From Hellea sp. (GTDB lineage Bacteria; Pseudomonadota; Alphaproteobacteria; Caulobacterales; Maricaulaceae): a DNA stretch of 37,993 bases. Location: contig JAHDEZ010000026.1 in NCBI GenBank assembly GCA_020628425.1, positions 1 through 37,993 on the forward strand, in the 5' to 3' direction. The notes beneath the pieces are model-generated. The model saw only the letters and a program-made list of their open reading frames with translations, was not told the DNA's origin and did not search any database. A program made the position numbers and the translations under genes. Positions 1 to 8,542 of this stretch are shown here, one piece after another. Each line of letters begins with the position of its first letter. Within the stretch, counting starts at the first letter, position 1.

Positions 1-227
1 CGCTCCTCGGTCACACGTCTCAGCTCAGCTTTTAATCGCCGGATCTCATCCTTGTCCTGTTGATCCGCATGATCCGTCTTGTCGCCGTAAAGCTTGACCC
101 AGTCATAAATCGACTTCGTACTGACACCCAGCCGCTCTGCCACTGACTTAACTGAATGACCCTGGCTGACAACCTGCGCCGCAGCTTCACGTTTGAACTC
201 CTCAGTATAACGAATACGTCCGCTCAT
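1..227 (-). CDS. IS3-family transposase OrfA (partial)
   Basis: The reading frame starts with ATG at 227-225 and stays open for 75 codons to the window edge. It begins MSGRIRYTEEFKREAAAQVV and continues into a helix-turn-helix (about residues 10-45, with the typical GVSTKSIYDWVKLY segment). A leucine-zipper-like stretch follows around residues 60-75. This is the DNA-binding OrfA of IS3 elements, normally joined to the OrfB integrase by -1 frameshifting. A purine-rich ribosome binding site (AAGGAG) lies about 7 bases upstream of the start. The frame is truncated only by the window edge, so activity cannot be judged. Confidence 0.88.
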   Translation of the reverse strand, partial: MSGRIRYTEEFKREAAAQVVSQGHSVKSVAERLGVSTKSIYDWVKLYGDKTDHADQQDKDEIRRLKAELRRVTEE

Positions 228-289
228 AATGTAAACTCCTTGCTTCCATTTTTACCAAACAAGGTGTCTAAAAAGCTAGGGGCACATCA
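1..289 (-). mobile_element. IS3-family element, copy 1 (5' end only, runs off window)
   Basis: The stretch holds the left end of an IS3-family insertion sequence reading leftward out of the window. Its terminal inverted repeat ends at 289; on the minus strand it begins TGATGTGCCCCTAGC. The leader between the terminus and the orfA start (228-289) closely matches copy 2 (2236-2295) and, more loosely, copy 3 (9054-9117). The visible part has no stop or frameshift, unlike copies 2 and 3, so it may be the youngest copy. The rest of the element lies outside the window. Confidence 0.85.
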
Positions 290-339
290 CCTTACAAATG
301 AGAAGGCGTTTTCCAAACACTTGAAGCTGCCTGCCGCGA

Positions 340-650
340 GTATAGTTATCCGATAAATATACAAATCAATAACGGTCCCGAATTTATCTCGAAGGCTCCC
401 GATCTGTAGGCTTAACGGTACGATGTTACACTGGATATCTCTCGTCCTAGCAAGCCCACAGATAACGCCTTCATTGAGAGCTTCAATGGAAGTCCTTGGG
501 TGGATTGCCTGAATACGCATTAGTTTATGAAACTAGAGAATACCCGTCAAAAACTGGAGGCTAAGCAAAAGGACTATAATGGGGTAAATCACCCTGACGA
601 AACCAACCCGTCAGATGTGATGCCAAAAGGAATTTCTAACTCTGGATGGT
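340..650 (+). pseudogene. IS3-family (IS407-like) OrfB remnant, C-terminal integrase end
   Basis: From about 362 the plus strand reads as the end of a DDE integrase. It shows NNGPEFISKA, then SRPSKPTDNAFIESFNGS (holding the last catalytic Glu), then a KLENTRQKLEAKQKDYN segment and a degenerate C-terminus. At least three in-frame stops interrupt it (TAG near 416, TAA near 422, TAG near 521). The N-terminal two thirds are missing. It belongs to a different IS3 subgroup from the three repeated copies in this window and is clearly dead. The remaining bases up to the next gene at 759 show nothing further. Confidence 0.8.
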
Positions 651-758
651 GGAAAATATGGGGCAAGTTAGATAAAATCAAAAGACTCTACTAAAAAGTA
701 GTAGGAAGTTTGGGCTCAGGTCGTTATAATTTTATATTCACTGTGACATTGTCAAGAT

Positions 759-1796
759 ATGGAAGTGGCTTTCAGAGGATTCCTAATGCAGTTCTTCCCC
801 ATTGAATATTTTGTGGTCGATGTAACCCGTTGGGATCCACTTTTACAGTGGGTTGAATTTCGCGGTGGACGCCACTGGATGCGAAGAAGTGAGAGAGATC
901 TTGGGTTCAAAATGGGGTTTGCGACGGATACTTTCGAATTCTCCGTTGATTCTTTGACCATTTTGGATGGATTTGGTAAAGAGATCCCCATCGAAATACG
1001 AGAATTGGAGACGGCTCCCGAAGGGTTCCCGGATTTTAAATGGCTACCACGCAGCAAAAAAGCGCTGATTGATATAAGAGTACCATTTCATGATGATCGG
1101 CTTGAAAGTTTTCCTTTGCTTGGAAAACTTAGCTATCCAAAGGGTGGTTCAAATCAAATTTTCAGTCTAAGTCCAAAGATTTTATCGCCCAACTTTCTGT
1201 TTGAGACAGTATCGATATATGGACCAAAGCTTGCGACGCGGTTTACCGATTTCATTGAAACGGGTTCACTGTTTGCTCATACATCAATACATGCCTCCTT
1301 CTGGTTCGACCGCGTAACTACTATTGAAATTTCAGAAACACTGTTTGATTTCATCAAAGACATTCCGAAGGTTAAGCCTAATGTTAGTGTTATTAATGGA
1401 GACAGTGCCACTTGCTTGCCCAAGGTTATAAATAAAATAAAGGGACCTTGCGTTTTTTTTCTGGATGCACATTGGAGTGGCGATGACGCCACTTCATATC
1501 TTAGGTTTAAAGGCTATCCACATTCAACATCGCATAAAGGGAGCGGCGACAAGCCAAATCCTAGCGAGCAAAAGCCACTCGAAAGAGAATTGGAGCTTAT
1601 TTATGCTGGATGTCACTACCCGGCTATGATAATTTTGGACGATTGGGATTTAATAGGGAAAACAAATGAGGTATTTGAGGGTTTTAATTGGACACATTTA
1701 GACCAAGAAGCACTTCGAGAATTTTTTTCCAAACATCATCGAACAGTTTTTCATGGTCCTATTGGGACTTCACGCTATATTATTGGAATTCGTTAA
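759..1796 (+). CDS. Class I SAM-dependent methyltransferase-like protein
   Basis: This 345-residue protein has a C-terminal half that looks like the Rossmann-fold methyltransferases often found in surface-polysaccharide and glycosylation loci. The visible marks are IETGS at 166-170 (SAM-binding motif I region), TIEIS at 188-192 (acidic residue after strand 2), GDS at 214-216, FFLDAHWS at 233-240 and IILDDWD at 291-297. The N-terminal 140 residues match nothing I recognise. No secretion signal or membrane segment is visible, so it should be cytoplasmic. The start is uncertain because ATG 759 lacks a clear ribosome binding site; ATG 786 is an alternative. The gene is AT-rich and lies between decayed transposons, which suggests acquisition by transfer. 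Its substrate cannot be inferred. Confidence 0.6.
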   Translation: MEVAFRGFLMQFFPIEYFVVDVTRWDPLLQWVEFRGGRHWMRRSERDLGFKMGFATDTFEFSVDSLTILDGFGKEIPIEIRELETAPEGFPDFKWLPRSKKALIDIRVPFHDDRLESFPLLGKLSYPKGGSNQIFSLSPKILSPNFLFETVSIYGPKLATRFTDFIETGSLFAHTSIHASFWFDRVTTIEISETLFDFIKDIPKVKPNVSVINGDSATCLPKVINKIKGPCVFFLDAHWSGDDATSYLRFKGYPHSTSHKGSGDKPNPSEQKPLERELELIYAGCHYPAMIILDDWDLIGKTNEVFEGFNWTHLDQEALREFFSKHHRTVFHGPIGTSRYIIGIR

Positions 1797-1883
1797 TGTC
1801 ATCCTCAGCAAATGTGGGCCGATAAGGTTTCTCAGTGAAAACTAAATTGAAAACGGCCTTTTGCAACTTGGCAAATTGCAAAG

Positions 1884-2016
1884 AATGACCAAACGGATCA
1901 CGGGGAACAGAAAGATAGAGCTGAGACTCGGCGCCTTAAGGTTGAGTGCGGGCGTGCGATTGAGGAACGCGATATTTTAAATGGGGCAACCACATTATTC
2001 TCAAAGAACCAAGAGT
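1884..2016 (+). pseudogene. IS3-type OrfA C-terminal remnant
   Basis: The plus strand reads ETRRLKVECGRAIEERDIL followed by a degenerate ATTLFSKNQ. This is the signature end of an IS3 OrfA and parallels the RRLKAELRRVTEER segment of copy 1. The helix-turn-helix part before it and any OrfB after it are not recognisable. The rest of 1797-2235 shows no gene; it is AT-rich and probably transposon debris. Confidence 0.6.
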
Positions 2017-2295
2017 TAAATACGTCTTGTCTGTCATCATATGTTTTGTCACAGATTTAGTCTTGGACTATGAGAGAATATGCTCGCTTCTTTGGTAAAA
2101 AGCATATTCCCGGAGCACTGCATTTTTCCACGTTGAGATAAGGTTGCTTTGGGAACAAGATGAATCTGAACAATCGTATCCAAGTCATCATTAGGCGGTA
2201 ACTCAGTTTCTAACGCTTGTGTGATGTAAGAGGTATGATGTGCCCTAGCTTTGTAGACACCTTATTTGGTAAAATGGAAGCAAGGAGTTTACATT

Positions 2296-2571
2296 ATGAG
2301 CGGACGTATTCGTAATACTGAGGAGTTCAAGCGGGAGGCTGCGGCGCAAGTTGTCAGCCATGGTCATTCGGTCTAGTTAGTGGTATATCGGCTGGATGTC
2401 AGTACGAAATCGATTTATGACTGGGTCAAGCTTTTCGAAGACAAGACTAGTCATGCGGTTCAACAGGACAAGGATGAAGTTCGGTGATTAAAGGCCGAGC
2501 TTAAGCGAGTAACTGAGGAGCGCGATATTCTAAAAAAAGCCGCCGCGTACATTGCCAACGAGTCCCGATGA
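2296..2571 (+). pseudogene. IS3 OrfA, broken by two stops
   Basis: The frame starts MSGRIRNTEEFKREAAAQVV as in copy 1, and its true stop TGA (2569-2571) overlaps the orfB start. It would encode 91 residues, but TAG at codon 27 (2374-2376) and TGA at codon 64 (2485-2487) interrupt it. It retains the helix-turn-helix and the [17 protein letters not shown] end typical of the family. Confidence 0.85.
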
Positions 2572-3115
2572 AGTACGCATTCATTAGGGAACATAGATCA
2601 GAATTTTCTGTTCGGGCCATGTGCCGAGTGTTAGGCGTGCATGCCAGTGGTTTTTATCGATGGCTTAGGGCGGGACTATCTGGACAAGCCTTACGGGCCA
2701 GGCACTTAACGGGTCGTATCAAACAGTCCTGGCTGGAGAGTGGTTGTGTCTATGGTTATCGTAAAGTCCATGATGACCTGATGAGCCTCGACGAAGCTTG
2801 TGCACCTAACACGGTCGCAGAGCTTATGGCTGTTTGGCGCCGCAAGCCGGGCAATCGCGTGATCATCCACTAAGATCAAGGTTCACAATTTACCAGCCAG
2901 GAGTGGTTGAGCTTCTTGAAGGATCGCAATCTCAAGCACAGAATGAGCCGACGGGGTAACTGCTATGGCCGAGAGCTTCTTCCATCTGCTCAAACGGAGT
3001 GGATCGGAAGGAAAACCTATCAAAAAAGAGCGTTGGCCCGTTCTACAATCCCAAACGCAGGCATACTAATAACTGGATGCTGTCACCCGTTGATTATGAG
3101 ATGGCAGCAAAAACG
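2568..3115 (+). pseudogene. IS3 OrfB transposase, broken and internally deleted
   Basis: The N-terminal part is intact for about 85 residues ([20 protein letters not shown], then a [13 protein letters not shown] segment). The protein then jumps directly to [12 protein letters not shown], so the central DDE region with the first catalytic Asp is missing. A TAA follows at 2871-2873. The integrase end continues as DQGSQFTSQEWLSFLKDRN and SRRGNCY, then a small deletion removes the expected DNAV residues and shifts the frame to AESFFHLLKR. It cannot encode an active transposase. Confidence 0.85.
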
Positions 3116-3192
3116 AAGTATCAAGATGTTTACAAAAGCTGGGGCACATCATTCATCATGTTTATCCTAATACATCTACACCATTTGGTAAA

Positions 3193-4590
3193 CTAGAATC
3201 TGAAATAAATAAAAGGATTATACGTGGAAGACATAATTTCGACAAAGCAAATGGCGAAAAGAACAAAAGCTATCGACATACGCAGAGCTGTCGCTCGGTT
3301 TTTTGTGCGAAGGCCAAGATTGCTTAATGCTAATAATCCCTTTCGTTCAACTATGTCGGACGAAAACACAATAGCCAAAGCCATACCTAGCCAAACATCC
3401 TGTCCGCTGTGTAAAAAGAAATAACTATTATCTCCTGAAGTCGGCACTATCATAATTTTTGCAATATCTAGAGCCTGTGTAATGCTTTCCGCGCGAAATA
3501 AAACCCAGCCAAATACTGCAACAATAAATGTATATAACCAGGCTGCCGGCGACCAGGTCCTTTTCAATATTTTTAGTAAACCTAAGCGCTCAATGACGAG
3601 GAAGGCCCCGTGATACATTCCCCAAATGACAAAAGTCCAGGCAGCGCCATGCCATAATCCGGATACTAGAAATACGAGAAACAAGTTTCGATAAGTAATA
3701 AAAGATCCTTTACGGTTACCACCCAATGGGAAATAAACATAGTCCCGGAACCAAGATGTCATTGATATGTGCCATCTTCGCCAAAAGTCCGTTATTGATT
3801 TAGCGACATAAGGGTGATTAAAATTCTTTGGAAATCGGAAACCCATGATGAAACCCATCCCGATCGCCATGTTTGAGTAGCCAGCGAAATCAAAATATAT
3901 CTGGCCAGTGTAGGAAAGGGCGGCAGCCCAAGCTGTTGCAGTTGTTAAAAGTTCTGTTTCTAAACTAAAAAGTCCATCAGCGGTAATCGCGAGCTTGTTA
4001 GCAATCAACATTTTTTGAGCAAGACCTATGCAAAATATGTAAATACCCAAATTTACATTTTTGACTCGCACTTTACGGCCTTGTAGTTGCTTTGCAACTT
4101 TACCATATCTTACAATCGGGCCGGCGATCAGCTGTGGAAACATTGAAACATAAGTTGCTACATCAATAATTGATTTGGCGGGTTTGTGTTGGCCTCTGTG
4201 AATATCAAAAGAATATGAGAGCCCTTGGAAGATAAAGAATGAAATACCGATTGGGAGCAAGTGTTCGGGCCACGTCCAAGTCACGCCATGTAATCCCATT
4301 ACATCGCTTACAAAGAAATCTGAATATTTAAAATAGCCAAGTATACTTAGTTGGAATAGAAGCGTCGAAACAAATAGCCACTTTTTGCGACCTAACTTTT
4401 CCAATAGAGCTCCATGTAGCCAAGCTACAAAGACCGAAAGAAGTAAAAGTGTGACAATCCAACCCTCACCATAAAAATAGAAGAATATTGAAAATGACAA
4501 AATAATGATATTTTTGCGATCAAAAAGAAAATAGCAAATCAAAAACAATGGAAAAAAAATAAAGAGGAACACAGGTGATGTAAATAGCAT
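3193..4590 (-). CDS. MBOAT-family membrane O-acyltransferase (AlgI/PatA-like)
   Basis: This 465-residue polytopic membrane protein belongs to the membrane-bound O-acyltransferases of the alginate O-acetylation (AlgI) branch. These transfer acyl groups, usually acetyl, across the inner membrane for modifying exported polysaccharide. Many hydrophobic helices run from residue 5 onward. The family signatures are FPQLIAGPIVRY (151-162), YFDFAGYSNMAIGMG (232-246), DFWRRWHISMTSWFRDYVY (268-286) and SGLWHGAAW (310-318), where His314 is the expected catalytic histidine. Length is typical. No AlgJ/AlgX-like partner lies next to it; its neighbours are an IS3 end 41 bases downstream and a broken IS110 element upstream. 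The acceptor glycan is unknown, but nearby glycosyltransferase and sulfotransferase genes suggest a surface polysaccharide. Confidence 0.9.
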   Translation of the reverse strand: MLFTSPVFLFIFFPLFLICYFLFDRKNIIILSFSIFFYFYGEGWIVTLLLLSVFVAWLHGALLEKLGRKKWLFVSTLLFQLSILGYFKYSDFFVSDVMGLHGVTWTWPEHLLPIGISFFIFQGLSYSFDIHRGQHKPAKSIIDVATYVSMFPQLIAGPIVRYGKVAKQLQGRKVRVKNVNLGIYIFCIGLAQKMLIANKLAITADGLFSLETELLTTATAWAAALSYTGQIYFDFAGYSNMAIGMGFIMGFRFPKNFNHPYVAKSITDFWRRWHISMTSWFRDYVYFPLGGNRKGSFITYRNLFLVFLVSGLWHGAAWTFVIWGMYHGAFLVIERLGLLKILKRTWSPAAWLYTFIVAVFGWVLFRAESITQALDIAKIMIVPTSGDNSYFFLHSGQDVWLGMALAIVFSSDIVERKGLLALSNLGLRTKNRATALRMSIAFVLFAICFVEIMSSTYNPFIYFRF

Positions 4591-4777
4591 ATACTGCGGA
4601 CCTCAAAAATCACTCAGCTTCGGAAATAGATGATTGCCAAGGGATTCTAGATGGTATGGTATAAGTTTGCAATACTTGGAGGAGCAATAGTTTGTGTCTG
4701 CGACCAAATGGAATTTAACTCCATAAATTTTTGAACAATGTAGCAACTGATATTCAGATTTATGGATTTGTTTGATG

Positions 4778-5462
4778 TTATTGTCCGCGTTTGACGATGG
4801 CGCTAAGCCTGATGAGGAGCCTTCTGATGAGGGCGATAATGATAACTTTGAAGGGGTTGCCTTTCTCGGTCATGGCCTGTCGGCAGGTCTTGAGATAAGG
4901 GTCGTGATCGCGGATATGTGTCCCTATTGTGGCCTCAAGTTTATCAATTCGGCGGCTAAAGAGATTGATATGGGACTTAATATTATGGATAGTTGGCTTT
5001 ATCCGGGCCTGAGCTTATCGATTCCTTTCAGCAGCGCGCTTAGAGACGAGGGTCTATCAAGGGGCATTAGGGCGGCCAGGTGCTCTCTTTCTGGGGCATT
5101 GGCGCGGTCCGGTGTGAGTTTTAAGGCCCTTCCCATTTGGCAGAGCATGCGGGCATCCACCCGGTCTGCCTTGCTTAGGCGACCTTTGGCACGTGCATAC
5201 TTTCTGGCCTGTCGCGGGTTGACGCGAGTGTAGCTAATATCCTTGGCAAACAGAGCGTCTATCAATGGTCGTTCATAGCCGCCCGAGGCTTCCATGATGA
5301 TAAAGGCCTCGTCAGGCAAAGAGCCTGCGAAGGCTTTTAAGGCTTTGGGAGTGGTGTCTATCCGAGGATATTGACGGGTTTCTTGATTGAACACATCAAT
5401 CTAGTGTTTGGCGAATCGAAGCCAACGACAATCTGCGGTATAATAACTCCTGTCCTTGTCAT
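4778..5462 (-). pseudogene. IS110-family transposase, frameshifted and internally deleted
   Basis: From ATG 5462 the minus strand reads MTRTGVIIPQIVVGFD. A frameshift follows, and the frame continues as IDVFNQETRQYPRIDT, IIMEASGGYERPLIDAL, YTRVNPRQARKYARAKGRL and SKADRVDARML. This is the N-terminal DEDD (RuvC-like) domain of IS110 transposases. After about residue 150 the frame breaks. A C-terminal scrap (RIDKLEATIGTHIRDHDPYL, then GNPFKVIIIALIRRLLIRL) in another frame ends at 4778. The central GVG..TA region and the catalytic-serine transposase domain are missing. The upstream region 5463-5640 probably belongs to the same element, but its ends are not clear. Confidence 0.85.
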
Positions 5463-5744
5463 GCGGGATCTGAAGCGTGTTGTAATTTACATCCACCCCG
5501 GTCAACTGTTCAGGGCTAAACAAATCGGCAGGGGGGCCAACGCTACAAGACGGTTTATCGATGGAAACTCCAGAGATGACCAAGTGTGCATACAGACCCC
5601 GCCTGCCAACTCACATTATACATAAAATCACAAAACAAGGGTGTGTTGCACTTGCGACATAGATGCATCTGATCATTGACATATAGCTGGAAAAAGGGGG
5701 GGGATATTGTTAGACGGAGACATCAATAAATAGAGGTCTTAATC

Positions 5745-5951
5745 GTGTTTAGGTCATTGAAACGTTTTTTTACTTTCGCCGTCACGCGTTTGCTGGAAAG
5801 TACGCCCTTTGCTATTTCTTCAAGTGAGATTCGAGCAGAATTTGAAATCTTAAATTACCGCATGGACGAGCAATCAACTACGATAAATGAGCTGAAGCTT
5901 CAGATAGAAGTTTTGCAAAGCGAAATAGAGGCTACTAACCATTTTAAATGA
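5745..5951 (+). CDS. Small coiled-coil protein upstream of glycosyltransferase
   Basis: This 68-residue frame starts at GTG with GAGG eight bases upstream. Residues 1-20 form a basic amphipathic segment (FRSLKRFFTFAVTRLL). Residues 37-64 have heptad-like hydrophobic spacing (INELKLQIEVLQSEIEA), consistent with a short coiled coil. It ends two bases before the TTG start of the next gene, so it is probably co-transcribed and co-translated with the glycosyltransferase. I do not recognise a family. It resembles short coiled-coil tails found at the ends of some methyltransferase or glycosyltransferase proteins, so it could be the remnant of a longer gene. Confidence 0.5.
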   Translation: MFRSLKRFFTFAVTRLLESTPFAISSSEIRAEFEILNYRMDEQSTTINELKLQIEVLQSEIEATNHFK

Positions 5952-5952
5952 T

Positions 5953-7152
5953 TTGGAACATATCATAGTTTGGTGCCCTCTACCGCCAATTCGAACGGGC
6001 CCGGCATTTTTCTTAGAGGAACAAATTATTGAATTAAGTAAGCATGCAAATATTTCGATTGCTATTTCCGATCAACATTTCCATTTGGTCGAGAAAATCT
6101 ACAGAAAAAAACTGCCCGTAAACGTAAAAATTTTGTCGGAAACGGTGGCACACTCGAATGAAAATTCAACTCATATTATTCATATCGCTAACCACCCTGA
6201 ACATTTATATTGTTTAAACGCCGCTAAATTAAATAGGGGGTATTTAATTTTGCATGATCTTAGCTTGCATCACCTTATTTTCTATCAGTTCCAAGATAAT
6301 TACGCGGCCTATAAGGCGCTTTTAATGCAAAATGCTCCAGCGATAACGTCAAGAATTTCTAAGCATTTGCGGTTAAAACGTCCTTTCGAACGAAGCTTTT
6401 ATTGCATACGTTTTCTAGAGGAAATTATCCCTAATTCGAAGGGTATCATTGTGCACAGTGAGTGGGCAAGACAGCTCTTGAGAACTATAGATAGTAAACT
6501 TCCAAGAGATCATATTGGCCACATTCCATTGTTCTCAAAAATTTCCGCTCAAAACCAAAAATTGTCTAAACGGGATGCACGGAAACAACTTGGATTAAAT
6601 TCGAATTTTTTTATAATATCAATTCCTGGATTTTTGTCCGCGCAAAAACAAATCGGGAGATTGCTTTCTCTTGCGGAAGCTTTGGATGAATTTTTTGATG
6701 TGAAAGTATTTGTTACGAGTTCTGGGAGCGTCCCATATTTGAGCCCGAAAGAGCGGAAATTATATAAAAAATTTGTGATCAAGAATAATACTTTTATGAG
6801 TAGTTCAGACTTTGAAAAAGTTCTTATCGCTTCAGATTTGGTTTCATGCGTCAGATATCCAACAACAGGAGAGTCTTCGGGAGTATACGCCAAAGCAATC
6901 GCGGCAAAGAGTATTCCGCTGGTTCTACCAGTGCTGGGAATGAAAGAGGGGATTGATTTGGCGGTTTCGTTTTCATTATTACGAAACGAAGAATCAAAAA
7001 CAGTGGAACAAATCCGGACAGCCTTTGCGTCGGAAAATATAGAAGCCAGCCAAAAAAAGATGACCGAGGCCGCTGATGGGCGGTCTCTGCGAATAACTGT
7101 TGCGCAATTATTCAATTTCATCCAATCAAAGCAGGCTAAAAAAGGTTCATAA
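5953..7152 (+). CDS. Glycosyltransferase, GT4 (GT-B) family
   Basis: This 399-residue protein has the layout of a GT-B retaining glycosyltransferase: an N-terminal acceptor half (WCPLPPIRTGPAFFLEEQI at 7-25) and a C-terminal nucleotide-sugar half. Marks of the latter are IPLF at 191-194, the strand IISIPGFLSAQKQI (221-234), and TTGESSGVYAKAIAAK at 304-319, the counterpart of the family's E-x7-E sugar-nucleotide motif. The second Glu of that motif is replaced by Ala, so the catalytic pattern is imperfect. No signal or membrane segment is seen. The start is uncommon: TTG at 5953, with no ATG in frame upstream before a stop at 5926. It overlaps the sulfotransferase by one base, so the two are translationally coupled. 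The sugar and acceptor are unknown. Confidence 0.75.
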   Translation: MEHIIVWCPLPPIRTGPAFFLEEQIIELSKHANISIAISDQHFHLVEKIYRKKLPVNVKILSETVAHSNENSTHIIHIANHPEHLYCLNAAKLNRGYLILHDLSLHHLIFYQFQDNYAAYKALLMQNAPAITSRISKHLRLKRPFERSFYCIRFLEEIIPNSKGIIVHSEWARQLLRTIDSKLPRDHIGHIPLFSKISAQNQKLSKRDARKQLGLNSNFFIISIPGFLSAQKQIGRLLSLAEALDEFFDVKVFVTSSGSVPYLSPKERKLYKKFVIKNNTFMSSSDFEKVLIASDLVSCVRYPTTGESSGVYAKAIAAKSIPLVLPVLGMKEGIDLAVSFSLLRNEESKTVEQIRTAFASENIEASQKKMTEAADGRSLRITVAQLFNFIQSKQAKKGS

Positions 7153-8441
7153 TGAAAACATTGATAATCCCGGGTTTTCCCAAATCTGGAACGACATTCT
7201 TATACTCTCAATTAATTCGGCAAACCGACCAATTTAATATCCCGATGAAGAAGGAACTTGGTTTTTTTGAGTCTCAAAATGACTTAGCTGGGTTCAAATC
7301 GATGTTTCAAACAAATGATCCAGAAAAGACCTATATCGATTTCTCCCCGAACTACTATTTGAACAGTCAACAGGTAATTAAGAATATAAAAGAATGTATT
7401 GGCGACGGGGACGTGAAGATTTTATTCTGCATGAGAGAACCGACAAGTCGAGCTTACTCCCATTATATGCATGATTTGAGCAATCACTTTTTTTTGTACG
7501 GGCATCATCCTTATAGTTTTTTTGCTCCAACTGTTTTGAATAGGTATTTTTTTCAAATGAAAAAACCTATTAATAACTTCATGAAAGCCTTTGGTGCGTC
7601 AAATTTGGAGTTTTTTAGTTTCGAGGATAGCCCTGAAGAAATTGAACATTTGAGCAAATTTTTAGGCTTGGACGAGCATTCTAAATTGGATTTCTCGGAC
7701 AATCCTGCCAGAGGAGGTTGTCTGCCAAGAATTTATTTTGATGATAATCGACACCTAGTGGTAGCATCAGAGGATAGGCTTTATGAATTGCCGCCAAAAA
7801 CCTTTTTTCTGAAAAATACCCGGTACCAGCAATTACGCCAAAATTTTCCTTCAAATGTCGCAACAATTTTAATGCAGAACGCTAACAGTTGGGATAGGGA
7901 GTTTGAAATATCTAGGTTGGGAACGGCGTTAGAACTTTTGATCGATGACTTCCAATCATGCTATGCGCTTCTAAAAAAAACAAGTAGAACTCTGGATATC
8001 CGAGATGTCATCTTTGCTGGAGAACCTCGTAAAATTGAGCGAGATATTGCAGACAAACTCGTTGACCTTGGGGGAGTTTCCGAATCGCTTGAAAGAACTT
8101 TTGGGTGGCAAAAAAAGGTGAAAAGGCCAATCATAGAAAGAGACAGTGCGGTTCTTGCGATCGAAAGTATAAGTCAAAATAGAAAAAAAACTCAGGGGGC
8201 ATTTTTTATAGACAACGAACGAATAATTAGAAATTTTGGTCCTTCACCGGATTTAGTGATTCCGTATCTTCATAAAGCAATTGAACTAGGGGAATTCGAA
8301 AAAGTTATAAACATTTTTGACGAGTTCGCTAACTTAAATCGATACATACCCATGGGACCAGTACTAAAAAAACTTGAAGATTCTCAAGAAAGATTCTCCA
8401 AATACGAGCTTGTTTGCCTTAGAGAAGTGTTTAGCAGTTAG
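7152..8441 (+). CDS. PAPS-dependent sulfotransferase
   Basis: This 429-residue protein opens with the sulfotransferase 5'-phosphosulfate loop GFPKSGTTFLYSQL (residues 8-21; Lys11 is the expected catalytic-loop lysine). The 3'-phosphate-binding element is ILFCMREPTSRAYSHYMHDL (90-109; Arg95 and Ser99). These place it with bacterial sulfotransferases that use 3'-phosphoadenosine-5'-phosphosulfate. The core domain covers roughly residues 1-290. The last 140 residues form an additional region I do not recognise, so the protein is longer than the usual 250-320. Its ATG overlaps the stop of the upstream glycosyltransferase (TAATG), which points to a glycan as the sulfate acceptor. The gene is AT-rich, unlike the core genes further right. 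Confidence 0.85.
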   Translation: MKTLIIPGFPKSGTTFLYSQLIRQTDQFNIPMKKELGFFESQNDLAGFKSMFQTNDPEKTYIDFSPNYYLNSQQVIKNIKECIGDGDVKILFCMREPTSRAYSHYMHDLSNHFFLYGHHPYSFFAPTVLNRYFFQMKKPINNFMKAFGASNLEFFSFEDSPEEIEHLSKFLGLDEHSKLDFSDNPARGGCLPRIYFDDNRHLVVASEDRLYELPPKTFFLKNTRYQQLRQNFPSNVATILMQNANSWDREFEISRLGTALELLIDDFQSCYALLKKTSRTLDIRDVIFAGEPRKIERDIADKLVDLGGVSESLERTFGWQKKVKRPIIERDSAVLAIESISQNRKKTQGAFFIDNERIIRNFGPSPDLVIPYLHKAIELGEFEKVINIFDEFANLNRYIPMGPVLKKLEDSQERFSKYELVCLREVFSS

Positions 8442-8542
8442 TGTTGATTCGTTTTTAGGTTGAAAATGCAAAAAATTTTTAGAGAAATATGTTTAATATA
8501 GTGTTTGGTGAGCTAAAAAGCTGAAACGTACGGAGAATATTC

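Larger units (their letters stand above)
2236..3151 (+). mobile_element. IS3-family element, copy 2 (decayed, internally deleted)
   Basis: Both ends are visible. The left terminus begins TGATGTGCCCTAGCTTT at 2236. The right terminus ends AGCTGGGGCACATCA at 3151. They form imperfect inverted repeats of about 26 bases. The element is about 916 bases, shorter than the usual 1.2-1.3 kb, because the middle of orfB is missing. OrfA has two stops, and orfB has a stop, a deletion and a frameshift. No clear target-site duplication flanks it. Its leader before orfA is nearly identical to that of copy 1, in opposite orientation. Confidence 0.85.

Noticed and set aside
4772-5233. Plus-strand open frame of 153 codons
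   Set aside because: It is the antisense of the IS110 transposase remnant, which has clear family motifs on the minus strand.
6549-7121. Minus-strand open frame of 190 codons
   Set aside because: It lies wholly opposite the glycosyltransferase, with no family motif and no ribosome binding site.
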